Origin: SAR202 cluster bacterium
Lineage (GTDB): Bacteria; Chloroflexota; Dehalococcoidia; Lucifugimonadales; UBA2985
DNA length: 64,000 bases
Assembly: GCA_009391535.1 (NCBI GenBank)
Contig: VFHP01000024.1
Location: 1-64,000, forward strand
Reading direction: 5' to 3'
Shown here: positions 1 to 8,489 of the stretch, piece by piece
How the letters are laid out: each line of letters begins with the position of its first letter
Numbering within the stretch: the first letter of the stretch is position 1
Position numbers and translations under genes: made by a program
Notes under the pieces: model-generated
The model's database searches: none
The model's input: the letters and a program-made list of their open reading frames with translations, nothing else
Told to the model about the DNA's origin: nothing

Positions 1-35
1 AGAAGGAAGAAGGAAGAAGGAAGAAGGAAGAAGGA
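1..35. repeat. Five tandem copies of the heptamer AGAAGGA
   Basis: Five exact head-to-tail copies of AGAAGGA fill the first 35 bases and may continue past the window edge. The array ends ten bases before an ATG, so its last copy, continuing into AAGGAG, serves as the Shine-Dalgarno sequence of the next gene. A heptamer array can change length by slippage, but it lies outside the reading frame, so it would alter spacing or ribosome binding rather than the protein. Confidence 0.9.
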
Positions 36-45
36 GTGCAGTCAT

Positions 46-984
46 ATGAGAGCTGTAGGTGTATTGAATTTCGGAAATCCAGATGTATTGCAGGTGGTAG
101 ATCTACCTGAAGTTCATGCTGGTCAAGGTGAAGTAAGAATTCGTGTGCACGCAGCGTCAGTCAATCCAACTGATTTGATGCTGAGAAATGGATCTAGATC
201 TGAAGCACTTAAAGATATTGATCCACCCCACGTACCTGGCATGGATATTGCGGGAGTGATAGACGAGATCGGTCCCAGCACTGAAACAGAGCTTGCCGTA
301 GGTACGGCAGTTATGGCTATGGTGGTACCGCTTGCAGATCATGGAGCCTACCGTGAAAGTATTGTTTTGAGCATGGATTCAGTAGTAAAAGCTCCAGAGG
401 GTTTTTCTCATGCCGAAGCATCTACTCTTCCAATGAACGGACTGACGGCTCGTCAATCTCTGGATCAATTAGGACTGCTTCCCGGACAAACAATTGCTGT
501 TACTGGAGCGGCTGGTGCATACGGAGGTTATGTAGTTCAAATTGCGAAACATGAAGGTCTGAGAGTAATTGCGGATGCCTCTGCAGCCGATGAACCGCTC
601 GTGAAATCTTTCGGAGCAGACGTAATAGTTCCGAGAGGTGACGACTTTTCTGAACAGGTTCGAAAGGTAGTACCAGAGGGAGTCGACGGTGTAGCAGATG
701 GGGCAGTGCTTTCTGAATTGGCCGTGGGCGCTATTCGGGACGGTGGAGCATACGCCGCAGTACGAGGCTGGGCAGGAACTGGTGAACGTGATATCACGTT
801 CCACCGTACTTCAGTTAGGACTTATGACCATAGAAGTGATTTACTTGACCAGTTACGAGATTTTGCGGAAACGGGTGTTGTAACTTTAAGGGTGGCTGGG
901 ACATACGAAGCTGAACAAGCAAGTGAGGCCCATAGAAGACTTGAAGCTCGAGGAACTCGTGGCCGCTGCGTCATTGTATTTTAG
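46..984 (+). CDS. Zinc-less NADP-dependent quinone oxidoreductase-like MDR protein
   Basis: A 312-residue medium-chain dehydrogenase/reductase without the structural zinc Cys cluster. Family features seen: an N-terminal GroES-like half (residues 1 to about 120, with the ASVNPTDLMLRNG segment and GMDIAGVIDEIG), then a Rossmann half with a glycine-rich AVTGAAGAYGGYVVQIAK segment near residue 150 for NADPH binding. Length matches quinone oxidoreductase and NADPH:enone reductase relatives. It probably reduces quinones or activated carbonyls in the cytosol; the substrate cannot be read from sequence. The start follows a strong AAGGAG with about 9 bases of spacing. It stands 68 bases before the sirtuin gene in the same direction. 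Confidence 0.85.
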   Translation: MRAVGVLNFGNPDVLQVVDLPEVHAGQGEVRIRVHAASVNPTDLMLRNGSRSEALKDIDPPHVPGMDIAGVIDEIGPSTETELAVGTAVMAMVVPLADHGAYRESIVLSMDSVVKAPEGFSHAEASTLPMNGLTARQSLDQLGLLPGQTIAVTGAAGAYGGYVVQIAKHEGLRVIADASAADEPLVKSFGADVIVPRGDDFSEQVRKVVPEGVDGVADGAVLSELAVGAIRDGGAYAAVRGWAGTGERDITFHRTSVRTYDHRSDLLDQLRDFAETGVVTLRVAGTYEAEQASEAHRRLEARGTRGRCVIVF

Positions 985-1052
985 TGATTTGTATTAGGCC
1001 TCCATATAAACCTACTTATTCATTTTGATATAATAATTTGGAGGTCGGATCC

Positions 1053-1913
1053 ATGGAACAACTTATTCATAGAGCCGCTTTAGATATAGCAAACTCTAAG
1101 TATGCTATTGCTTTGACTGGAGCTGGTATATCCACGGAGTCTGGTATTCCAGATTTCCGTGGTCCGCAGGGTGTCTGGACCAAGAACCCTGAAGCCGAGA
1201 GAGCTGCTTATTTGGGTTACCAGCAGTTTCAGGAGGACCCCAAACAGTGGTGGGTAGAGAGAATGTCCTCCGCTAACGTCCTTGGTGATATGGATATTGC
1301 CCTACCAAATTCTGGCCATTACGCGTTAGTAGAACTTGAAGAAGCAGGGATTCTGAAGTGTGTTATTACTCAGAATGTAGATGGTCTTCATGAGACAGCA
1401 GGATCAAAAAATCTATTAGAATATCACGGCAGCAGAAACAAACTCAGATGTATAGATTGTGGTGCAAGATTTCCTCGAGGAGCCTTTGATTTGGAAAAAT
1501 TGCTTCGTGAAGAGAGCCTTCCTCCGGAATGCCCCGAATGTGGCGGATTAATTAAGACCGATGGAGTTGGGTTTGGAGAACCTATACCATCCCAGGTAGC
1601 AAACGGGAGTTTCCAGGAAACACTGAAATGTGATTTGATGTTAATTTGTGGTACTTCTGCTGTTGTTTATCCATTTGCTCAACTGCCGAGAATCGCCAAA
1701 CAACGAGCCCTGGAATTAGAGAGTTATTCTTACCGCGGTTCAGATGATTTTGACTCGGTGAAAATCATAGAAATAAATGCTGAACTCACACCCCTAACTA
1801 TAGAGGGGGTGTCAGACTACATTATTCAGGGAGCGATCGGCGATATATTGCCGACCATAGTTGAGGAAGCTAAGAGAATAAGATCTGAAGGTTCTTCAGA
1901 CTCGTCACAATAA
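1053..1913 (+). CDS. Sir2-family NAD-dependent protein deacylase
   Basis: A 286-residue sirtuin. It shows the NAD-binding motif GAGISTESGIPDFRG near residue 25, the TQNVDGLH motif, the catalytic His in LEYHGS, and two zinc-binding Cys pairs (CIDC and CPEC) about 30 residues apart. It removes acyl groups from protein lysines using NAD, giving nicotinamide and O-acyl-ADP-ribose. The ATG at 1053 is chosen because GGAGGT sits 7 bases upstream; a TTG at 1038 would lie before that site. A homocysteine-methyltransferase-like gene follows after 37 bases. The protein substrate is unknown. Confidence 0.92.
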   Translation: MEQLIHRAALDIANSKYAIALTGAGISTESGIPDFRGPQGVWTKNPEAERAAYLGYQQFQEDPKQWWVERMSSANVLGDMDIALPNSGHYALVELEEAGILKCVITQNVDGLHETAGSKNLLEYHGSRNKLRCIDCGARFPRGAFDLEKLLREESLPPECPECGGLIKTDGVGFGEPIPSQVANGSFQETLKCDLMLICGTSAVVYPFAQLPRIAKQRALELESYSYRGSDDFDSVKIIEINAELTPLTIEGVSDYIIQGAIGDILPTIVEEAKRIRSEGSSDSSQ

Positions 1914-1950
1914 ACGATAGGAATTTAGCATTGATAATTCGAAGGCAACC

Positions 1951-2901
1951 ATGACAGTTTTGGATTCAATGGAAGCGAGAATCCGTGCCGGCGAAGTAAT
2001 AATAATAGATGGAGGTACGGGTACTGAGATTCCCAGAAGGGGTAAGCCTCTATGTCCACAAACTTGGTCTGGAAGAGCTAACTTAGAGTATCCGGATCTG
2101 ATAAGAGAGATTCACGAAGATTATATTCGTTCAGGAGCTGAAGTTATAGCAACTAACACTTTCTGGACCAGCAGAACTGGTCTCAAGATGGGTGATTTAG
2201 ATGATAAGACAATAGAAATTAATCAACTGTCGGTTAGATTAGCCATTGAAGCTAGGAACAATGTTAAATCCGATAAAGATATTTTGATAGCTGGATCTAT
2301 GTCTACTTTCTTTCCTATGGGCAAACCCAAGGTGATACCTGAGTACGAAGACGCTTTAGCAAGTTATAGAGAGCAAGCCCAAATATTGGCCGAATCGGGA
2401 GTGGACTTTTTCGCATTAGAGATGTTTGTGAGGACGCTAGATGCACGGGCAGCTGTTCAGGCTGCGGGTGAAATTGGTTTGCCTATTTGGATTGGATACT
2501 CAATTCAAAGTGACGGAGAAGATCTTTATTTGGGGACAGATGAAGGACGACACGGCAATGAAACCATAAAGGATGCTGTGGAGGCTGTTGAATCAGCGCA
2601 CGGAATATCTGCTTTTTTCATTATGCATTCGGATGTGAAAGACACAGAGACAGGATTAAGGATTCTACGGGAATACACTTCTTTGCCAATTGGAGCTTAT
2701 GCTCACTCGATAGACACTGAGGCAGCTCGGCCTCTAGGGTTTCTCGGGAACCAAGGTGAAAGGATCATAGATAGGAGTGTAGATGAATATCTTGGTTATG
2801 CCAAAGATTGGGTGGGCGCGGGCGCAACCATTATAGGTGGCTGTTGTGGGGTAACACCTGCACATATAGAATCGTTGAACAATGGATTACGAATATCTTG
2901 A
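1951..2901 (+). CDS. Homocysteine S-methyltransferase family protein, copy 1
   Basis: A 316-residue (beta/alpha)8 barrel of the homocysteine S-methyltransferase/BHMT family. The N-terminal IIDGGTGTEIPRRG and the C-terminal GGCCGVTPAHI (two zinc-ligand cysteines) are diagnostic. The third zinc ligand of the family is normally Cys in a V-N-C segment; here that place reads IMHSDV, with His226. The minus-strand paralogue at 21857-22834 has the same Met-His-Ser, so this marks a subfamily rather than an error. Members normally move a methyl group to a thiol such as homocysteine; with a His-Cys-Cys site the acceptor or donor may differ. Placed between a sirtuin and a GMC oxidoreductase, so context gives little help. 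Confidence 0.85.
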   Translation: MTVLDSMEARIRAGEVIIIDGGTGTEIPRRGKPLCPQTWSGRANLEYPDLIREIHEDYIRSGAEVIATNTFWTSRTGLKMGDLDDKTIEINQLSVRLAIEARNNVKSDKDILIAGSMSTFFPMGKPKVIPEYEDALASYREQAQILAESGVDFFALEMFVRTLDARAAVQAAGEIGLPIWIGYSIQSDGEDLYLGTDEGRHGNETIKDAVEAVESAHGISAFFIMHSDVKDTETGLRILREYTSLPIGAYAHSIDTEAARPLGFLGNQGERIIDRSVDEYLGYAKDWVGAGATIIGGCCGVTPAHIESLNNGLRIS

Positions 2902-2931
2902 GACTAGAATACAACAATAAAAGGTAATGAT

Positions 2932-4557
2932 ATGAAATACGATTATGTAATCATAGGAGCCGGATCAGCCGGATCTATATTAGCCACGAGACTTACCGAG
3001 GACCCGAACACATCCGTTCTATTGCTTGAAGCTGGTCCAGACTACCCGGATTTTGATAGTATCCCTGACTTAGTCAAGTACCAATATAGGAATGTATCTT
3101 CACAGGATGAGGCTAAGAATTTGTACCATCTTGCATCGGAACCTGGAGGAGAACACAACTGGAGTTTCAAAGCTAGAGCTACAGATACCGCTGAAATCAA
3201 TATTCCCAGAGGCAGAGTAATTGGTGGGTCAAGTTCCATAAATGCTACGATTTTCCTTAGAGGCATACCGGAAGATTATGATAACTGGGCCGAATGGGGT
3301 AACGATGAGTGGAATTATCAGAGCCTTATACCATATTTTAATAAAATCGAAACCGATATGACCTATAAAGATGATCCGGGTGATTTCCATGGATCTGATG
3401 GCCCTATAGTTATGCACAGGTTTCCTAGAGATGAATGGAACCCTGCGGCCACTGCATTTGAGCAGGCTTGTTTAAATTCGGGATTTTCTCCCTGTGAGGA
3501 TGCTAATGCACCAGGAACAACCGGGGTTGGCCCTATACCGTTGAACAATCCTAATGGTGTCAGATGGTCAACGGCTATTGGGTATTTGGGTTTATCCAGG
3601 CATCGTCTTAATTTAACCATAAAGGCGAATGTTTCAGTAAAGAGAATTTTATTTGACCGAAGCGGATCGAAACCTAAAGCCACAGGTATAGAGGCTGTCT
3701 CTGATGGTGAGGAATTTGTGGTAGAAGGGGAGGAGATAATACTTAGTGCTGGAGCTATAGGGTCACCACACATACTGATGTTATCTGGAGTTGGTCCGAA
3801 GGATCATTTAGCAGAACATGACATAGATGTTGTATTGGATTCTCCTGGAGTAGGTCAGAACCTTAGGGATCACCCTATCGTGGATGTTTCCTGGGAAACT
3901 AAGCCTGAAGTGAATCTTTATGGTGAAGGCCAAGACGGTAAGTACGTATTGGCTAGGCATCAGGTCATACTCAGATATACAGCTGAAGCGTCATCTCTTA
4001 GGAACGATATGGTTGTGTGGTTTGCCACTAGAACAGGTGGTTCTTGGGGACGAATTACACAAGGTGGAATTATACCTATAGGCATGACAGCTACTCTGGG
4101 TCTAAATCTTGCTTTATCGGCAGGAGAGATAAAGCTTAACTCTAACAATTATCAAGAACAACCTTATCTTAACTATAACTTATTGAATCACGACGAGGAT
4201 GTAAGAAGATGTCGGGATGGTGTCAGAATGCTCGTTGCATTTGAAAAGGATTCGGAATTTTCGGCAATAATTGAGAAAAAAATTCACCCATCCGATCATG
4301 TGTTAGCATCTGATCAGGATTTAGATGATTGGATGAGAAGAACCGTTAAAACGGGCCATCACGTATCTTGTACAGCCAAAATGGGTCCTGAGTCCGACTC
4401 TATGGCTGTGGTTAATCAATACGGTAAATTATATGGTGTGGATTCACTTAGAGTCGTGGATGCTTCTATTATGCCGGATTGTGTGAGGGCCAATATAAAT
4501 GTCACAGTTATGGCGATGGCAGAGATGATCGTAGATTTTATTAAACAAGGCAAATGA
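2932..4557 (+). CDS. GMC-family FAD-dependent oxidoreductase (choline dehydrogenase-like)
   Basis: A 541-residue glucose-methanol-choline oxidoreductase. The N terminus carries the FAD Rossmann motif YVIIGAGSAGSILATRL; the GMC signature follows as GRVIGGSSSINATIFLRG near residue 95. The C terminus has the catalytic His in TGHHVSCTAKMG and the closing block LRVVDASIMPD...NINVTVMAMAEM with the second active-site position as Asn. Such enzymes oxidise primary alcohols to aldehydes with FAD. The substrate is not predictable; choline dehydrogenase is only the nearest named relative. AAAGGTAATGAT precedes the ATG. It is the last gene of the plus-strand run and faces the acetyltransferase. Confidence 0.9.
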   Translation: MKYDYVIIGAGSAGSILATRLTEDPNTSVLLLEAGPDYPDFDSIPDLVKYQYRNVSSQDEAKNLYHLASEPGGEHNWSFKARATDTAEINIPRGRVIGGSSSINATIFLRGIPEDYDNWAEWGNDEWNYQSLIPYFNKIETDMTYKDDPGDFHGSDGPIVMHRFPRDEWNPAATAFEQACLNSGFSPCEDANAPGTTGVGPIPLNNPNGVRWSTAIGYLGLSRHRLNLTIKANVSVKRILFDRSGSKPKATGIEAVSDGEEFVVEGEEIILSAGAIGSPHILMLSGVGPKDHLAEHDIDVVLDSPGVGQNLRDHPIVDVSWETKPEVNLYGEGQDGKYVLARHQVILRYTAEASSLRNDMVVWFATRTGGSWGRITQGGIIPIGMTATLGLNLALSAGEIKLNSNNYQEQPYLNYNLLNHDEDVRRCRDGVRMLVAFEKDSEFSAIIEKKIHPSDHVLASDQDLDDWMRRTVKTGHHVSCTAKMGPESDSMAVVNQYGKLYGVDSLRVVDASIMPDCVRANINVTVMAMAEMIVDFIKQGK

Positions 4558-4595
4558 TCTGCCTATTTTACAACTGCTTGTTTATGATCTCTGAT

Positions 4596-5030
4596 TTAAC
4601 TGATTACCTTACTCATCTCTACGTGTAGAATACCTGCCTCTACAAAAGTTTCCCCTTGTTCTCTATATCCGTTTTCTTCGTAAAAATCTCGTACATAGTG
4701 TTGGGCATGCAAGGTTATATGACGGATTCCGTTTGATTTTGCAGTGTTTTCCAGAAAAGCTAGTATTTGTGATCCCACACCTTTTCGACGAGAGGACTCG
4801 TTAACGGCCATACGACCAATACGTGCGTCTGTAGCGGTGTCGATAATTAATCTGCCTGTGCCCACGATTTTATCGTATTCGTATGCGACCGCGTGTATGG
4901 CTGTTTCGTCATAGTTATCGAATTCCACTTCTGGAGGTACTCCTTGTTCATTAACAAAGACTTCAGTTCTTATTGAGCGGACGGAATCGTATTCTTCTTG
5001 TGCCTCTAATTTTTTAACCACTATTGTCAT
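4596..5030 (-). CDS. GNAT-family N-acetyltransferase
   Basis: A 144-residue single-domain acetyltransferase. It has the GNAT core: VRTEVF-like N terminus (residues 20-30, IRTEVFVNEQGVPPEVEFD), the acetyl-CoA-binding R-R-x-G-x-G loop as SSRRKGVGSQIL, and the C-terminal HAQHYVRDFYEENGY motif typical of the ElaA/YjcF-type branch. It likely acetylates a small amine or protein N terminus in the cytosol. Convergent with the GMC gene, with 38 bases between them and no clear terminator hairpin. Confidence 0.85.
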   Translation of the reverse strand: MTIVVKKLEAQEEYDSVRSIRTEVFVNEQGVPPEVEFDNYDETAIHAVAYEYDKIVGTGRLIIDTATDARIGRMAVNESSRRKGVGSQILAFLENTAKSNGIRHITLHAQHYVRDFYEENGYREQGETFVEAGILHVEMSKVIS

Positions 5031-5057
5031 GTCTCTACTGTTATCTACCTACTTCAA

Positions 5058-5085
5058 TTGACTGCCAAAGATTATAGAGTATTTA
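5058..5085 (+). promoter_or_regulatory. Possible sigma-70 promoter upstream of the TPP decarboxylase genes
   Basis: TTGACT (5058-5063), a 16-base spacer and TATTTA (5080-5085) resemble a housekeeping promoter in the divergent gap before the gene at 5207. Downstream lie a 13-base palindrome TATCTAGTAGATA (5114-5126) and three imperfect 9-base direct repeats of the form NCxGTAAAN (about 5135-5161), which could be operator elements. The position is suitable but nothing ties these to a known regulator. Confidence 0.35.
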
Positions 5086-5206
5086 GAGAATCTGATACAA
5101 CATTTCATGTGCATATCTAGTAGATACATGTTAAACTGTAAATCCAGTAAAAACAGTAAATTAATTACTATTGTACCGTATTAAGAATCATGATTTGGAG
5201 GTATGT

Positions 5207-5725
5207 ATGGCTGAACAACAGGCACTTATATTACAACCGGCAACAATGATAGAAGAGTTCAAGAAAAACGGTGTTACTCACATAATTACTATCCCAGATA
5301 GTGAAACAAATTATCTCTACGAATTGATGTTACAAGAATCGTGGTTGGATGTAGTACCAGTTAGCCGTGAAGGCGAAACTATGGGAGTTGCGTTAGGCCT
5401 AAACGTGGCAGGGAAAGTCCCGGTCTGTCTAATCCAGAATACAGGCATGATGGAATCCGGTGATTCTATTCGTGGAATGGCATTGGGAGCGGGATTTCCT
5501 TTAGTGATGGTGGTCGGTTACAGGGGCTGGACTAGGAGAGGTATAACTCCCGACACTGCTGCTACTTATACAGAACCATTTCTTCACGCTTTTGGATTGA
5601 ACTATTACCTGGTGGAGCACGATGAAGATGCTCCTCGTATAAGCACAGCTTTTGAAGAAGCCAAGGCTACTAACAAGCCTGTAGTTATATTGATAGGTGA
5701 CGAATACCACGGCTTTAATAGATAA
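5207..5725 (+). CDS. TPP-dependent decarboxylase alpha subunit (ComD/sulfopyruvate decarboxylase-like)
   Basis: A 172-residue protein equal to the N-terminal pyrimidine-binding domain of thiamine-diphosphate decarboxylases. The Glu-containing SREGETMGVALGLNVAGKVP segment carries the Glu that activates TPP, and QNTGMMESGDSIRGMA is characteristic of sulfopyruvate and phosphonopyruvate decarboxylases. It pairs with the following gene, which carries the pyrophosphate-binding half, so the active site forms at the interface. The ATG at 5207 follows GGAGGT; an upstream in-frame ATG at 5171 has no such site. Sulfopyruvate is the natural guess for substrate, but other 2-oxo acids are possible. Confidence 0.82.
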   Translation: MAEQQALILQPATMIEEFKKNGVTHIITIPDSETNYLYELMLQESWLDVVPVSREGETMGVALGLNVAGKVPVCLIQNTGMMESGDSIRGMALGAGFPLVMVVGYRGWTRRGITPDTAATYTEPFLHAFGLNYYLVEHDEDAPRISTAFEEAKATNKPVVILIGDEYHGFNR

Positions 5726-5770
5726 GAATTTAGTTTTTCAGAATTTATATTTAATGGAGGTATCTCTGCC

Positions 5771-6358
5771 ATGATGGAAGCATTAGAGGTATTTAAAGCA
5801 TTTGACAGACATAGGAACAATGCAATTGTTTGTGCCACAGGAACCTCTGGTAAGCACTGGCGTGACGTAAGTACCCAAGAAGCTAGAGATATAAACTTAG
5901 GTGGTGCAATGGGACATACAGCATCCGCAGCATTTGGATTAGCTCTTGGCTTACCGAAAGAAAAAGTAGTTCTTTTCGATGCTGAAGGGTCTTTGTTAAT
6001 GAACTTGGGGGTTTTGGCTTCTATAGCAGGGAAGCAACCTAAAAACTTTGTTCATTTTGTACTGGATAATGAATGCTATGCCACCACTGGTGGCCAACCG
6101 GTTCCTAATGCCCAAAACATTAATTATGCTGGGGTGGCTAAGGAGATAGGTTACGCAGTAACCTACAATTTTGATGACTTGGAATCTTTGGCTACTAGCA
6201 TGGGTGAGATAATGTCACAGGAAGGTCCTGTATTTGTAGCCGTCAAAGTAATTCCAGAAATAGAGAATCTGCCCATAGGTTTGCGAGAAAATAGACCCAG
6301 CAGATCTAGAAAGCAAACAATTACTGACTTACGTGAAGAGCTCAATATAAAAGGATAA
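5771..6358 (+). CDS. TPP-dependent decarboxylase beta subunit (ComE/sulfopyruvate decarboxylase-like)
   Basis: A 195-residue pyrophosphate-binding half of a TPP enzyme. GAMGHTASAAFGLALGL and LLMNLGVLASIAG, followed by FVLDNECYATTGGQP, match ComE and phosphonopyruvate decarboxylase. The usual metal-binding GDGS reads Ala71-Glu72-Gly73-Ser74, so the metal-ligand Asp is Glu here; the downstream Asn is kept. A strong GGAGG lies upstream of tandem ATG codons (5771 and 5774). It starts 45 bases after the alpha subunit and is surely its partner. The complex should decarboxylate a 2-oxo acid such as sulfopyruvate. Confidence 0.82.
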   Translation: MMEALEVFKAFDRHRNNAIVCATGTSGKHWRDVSTQEARDINLGGAMGHTASAAFGLALGLPKEKVVLFDAEGSLLMNLGVLASIAGKQPKNFVHFVLDNECYATTGGQPVPNAQNINYAGVAKEIGYAVTYNFDDLESLATSMGEIMSQEGPVFVAVKVIPEIENLPIGLRENRPSRSRKQTITDLREELNIKG

Positions 6359-6383
6359 ACTTATCCTTGTGAACCCGTCGTGA

Positions 6384-6731
6384 TCAGTCCGGAATATCTA
6401 GGCTCACTATTATTGCGGCATTGGCAATAATAGTTGCATCTGTGCTGTCTGGTCCTCCTGGTACTGCCATTCCGCCCTCGGATATGTTTATGCTTTTCGA
6501 TCCGTAAGGAACTTCTTTTAATACGTCGTCTGTATCAACGGTTTCGTGGTTTGGTACTGCTATATTCACCTCTACAGACATCATTTGTGTTTCATATCCG
6601 AATACTCTAGGGAAAGAAACACTACTGTGGCGAAGTGCATCAAATACGGCTCTTCGAGCCGCTTTGGTAGAATCTTTACCATGTAAGTCAACACCACTAC
6701 CTAGTTCTAGGAGGCATCTTTTTAAAGCCAT
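6384..6731 (-). CDS. Lin0512-family conserved protein
   Basis: A 115-residue protein recognisable by LLELGSGVDLHGKDSTKAARRAVFDAL at the N terminus and the repeated alternation of hydrophobic strands ending in DATIIANAAIIVSLD. The family (named for Listeria Lin0512) has no established biochemical role. GGAG stands 9 bases before the ATG. It is followed on the same strand by nothing close, and sits just downstream of the GlcG-like gene, so both are probably one transcript within the catabolic island. Confidence 0.75.
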   Translation of the reverse strand: MALKRCLLELGSGVDLHGKDSTKAARRAVFDALRHSSVSFPRVFGYETQMMSVEVNIAVPNHETVDTDDVLKEVPYGSKSINISEGGMAVPGGPDSTDATIIANAAIIVSLDIPD

Positions 6732-6796
6732 GAATCCACTCCATTATCCTTAGGATTTAACTCTAGATCAGCTTTGTAATGTAGAAAAAAACTTCG

Positions 6797-7210
6797 TTAG
6801 CAGCACTTGTATCCGGCGTGGTTTATACCTGCTAATGCCACTTGTTCGTCTTCTGCTGGCGGGCCACCACTTACACCTACTGCTCCTATTATTTCGTCAC
6901 CATCATAAACAGGAAGTGCTCCCTGACCAGGTATCATTCTTCCATCTAGCATTGTCATAAGACCCTGATGTATTGGGGAGAAGCCATTGGCGGTGAGGTT
7001 TCCACTTGGTTGCATAAATGCAGCGGATGCTGCTGCTTTACCTTGGCATATGAATATGCTTCTCCAAGGTGCATTGTCTTCACGCACCATCGCTATTAAA
7101 TCGCCCCTCGGATCTACTACGACTATGCAAAAATTAGCTGCCAATTCCGAACTTTTCTGTCGAGATCCCTCTATGATTTTCTCTGCCGATGCTAAACTTA
7201 AACTACTCAT
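6797..7210 (-). CDS. GlcG/HbpS-family heme-binding-like protein (DUF336)
   Basis: A 137-residue protein of the GlcG/HbpS family: the motif VVVDPRGDLIAMVREDNAPW, then KAAASAAF and the glycine-rich GAVGVSGGPPAEDEQVA near the C terminus. HbpS binds heme in Streptomyces, while GlcG-type members sit in glycolate and diol operons with no settled function. AAGGAG precedes the ATG by 7 bases. It ends in Cys-Cys. It lies between the enolase-superfamily gene and the Lin0512 gene, all read leftward, suggesting a shared transcript. Confidence 0.82.
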   Translation of the reverse strand: MSSLSLASAEKIIEGSRQKSSELAANFCIVVVDPRGDLIAMVREDNAPWRSIFICQGKAAASAAFMQPSGNLTANGFSPIHQGLMTMLDGRMIPGQGALPVYDGDEIIGAVGVSGGPPAEDEQVALAGINHAGYKCC

Positions 7211-7256
7211 AATTAATCTCCTTATCTACATTATATCAGTACTTATTGCTATATAT

Positions 7257-8390
7257 TCACCATTGAGTACCCTTATTTTGTATGATCTTTTGGTTTAATA
7301 CGGAACCAATCGAATGTCCTAGTGGTATCCAAAAAAATCCATCACGTATCTCTTCGGGTGGAGACATTATATCTGCCCTCCAATCGGTTTCATCAACCGC
7401 GTGTTCCAGCGGCATACTATCCGATACGGCCGCAGTTACGTGAGCACTTAATAATTGAGAAACAGGGCCAGAGGGGTTATGAAGGGAAACCCTTTTTCCT
7501 TTTTGTGAAGCTGATAGGCTGGCATTAATTGCTTCTTTTACACCCCCACAGAACTTTATGTCAGGCATTATTATTCCCAAAGAGTTTTTATCCATCAGAT
7601 TATCAAAAAATAGTGTACCGTAACCGCTTTCGCCTCCAGCTATAGGCAAATCTATTAGTGAGGCGATTTGTGATAGCTCATCACTTTTTGTCTCCGGAGC
7701 AACGGGTTCCTCGAACCATTTTACGTCAAGTGAGGCGAGCTCAGTACATATTTGAGGAGCCGTTTTCAGCGTGAATCGGCTGTGGCAATCTACCAGTATA
7801 TTGATTCTATTGCCAATAGACAGCCTAATGGCTCTAACCCTTTCCAGTCCTGTTTTCGAAGCGTCTATTATGTCTTCTGATTCCATATCCGATGTGACTT
7901 CGTCGAAAGGGGCACATTTGATGGTAGTAAATCCATTACCAATTGCTTTTTCAGCTGCTTTTGCAAAGTGTGTCGGAGATCTATTATCACCGAGTAAAGA
8001 TCGGTTGATATTTGCATACAAAGGCACCTTGCCTTTGACATTTCCACCCAGTTGTTCCGTTAAACTTAGGGACTCATATCTTGCTTGAAAGCAAGATACA
8101 GATGTGCGAAGTGCGCTCATAGCAGTTGCTAAAACTGTATCGGTTTCTAGTGCTTTAGTGGTGATTTTTAGAAGGGATTGTGGTTCTGATTCTCCTGATA
8201 TAGATACCCCTTGTATATTGTTGACCATTTCTCTAAGAGTTTTGGCTACCACGTTACTATTGTTTCCCGATGTGATTTCAACAACTTCACTGATGCCCTC
8301 GGCATCGAATATTTCTGCAAAAACCCAAGTTGTTCGAGTAGTTACGTCAATAGATGAAAGTCGGATCGATTCAAGTATTACTGGCTTCAT
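7257..8390 (-). CDS. Enolase-superfamily enzyme (mandelate racemase/muconate lactonizing type), copy 1
   Basis: A 377-residue enolase-superfamily protein. The barrel holds the metal ligands in order: Asp in ILVDCHSRF, Glu in WFEEPV and Glu in AGGESGYG, followed by Asp in MPDIKFCGG and His in VSLHNPSGPVS, giving the His-Asp dyad seen in acid-sugar dehydratases. These enzymes remove a proton next to a carboxylate with Mg2+. The substrate cannot be named; acid sugars are most likely. It is divergent from a second member at 8535, and the two share only modest similarity. Confidence 0.85.
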   Translation of the reverse strand: MKPVILESIRLSSIDVTTRTTWVFAEIFDAEGISEVVEITSGNNSNVVAKTLREMVNNIQGVSISGESEPQSLLKITTKALETDTVLATAMSALRTSVSCFQARYESLSLTEQLGGNVKGKVPLYANINRSLLGDNRSPTHFAKAAEKAIGNGFTTIKCAPFDEVTSDMESEDIIDASKTGLERVRAIRLSIGNRINILVDCHSRFTLKTAPQICTELASLDVKWFEEPVAPETKSDELSQIASLIDLPIAGGESGYGTLFFDNLMDKNSLGIIMPDIKFCGGVKEAINASLSASQKGKRVSLHNPSGPVSQLLSAHVTAAVSDSMPLEHAVDETDWRADIMSPPEEIRDGFFWIPLGHSIGSVLNQKIIQNKGTQW

Positions 8391-8456
8391 ATATCATCCT
8401 TATCGTCTATATTATTATTCTATCATTCCTGATATTAATAGGCTTATATTTTTGAA

Positions 8457-8485
8457 TTGGCGTATCATATCTATGATATTATTCT
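8457..8485 (+). promoter_or_regulatory. Putative promoter of the plus-strand enolase-family gene
   Basis: TTGGCG (8457-8462), a 17-base spacer and TATTCT (8480-8485) form a plausible sigma-70 promoter 50 bases before the ATG at 8535. The spacer is almost wholly taken up by the palindrome listed next, a layout typical of a repressible promoter. Confidence 0.45.
8463..8478. promoter_or_regulatory. Operator-like palindrome TATCATA-TC-TATGATA
   Basis: Perfect 7-base arms separated by two bases, lying between the putative -35 and -10 elements. A dimeric repressor bound here would block RNA polymerase. No regulator gene lies next to it. Confidence 0.5.
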
Positions 8486-8489
8486 ATAG

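Noticed and set aside
1029-1034. TATAAT before the sirtuin gene as a promoter
   Set aside because: It lies only six bases before the ribosome-binding site, so transcripts would start past it; no matching -35 either.
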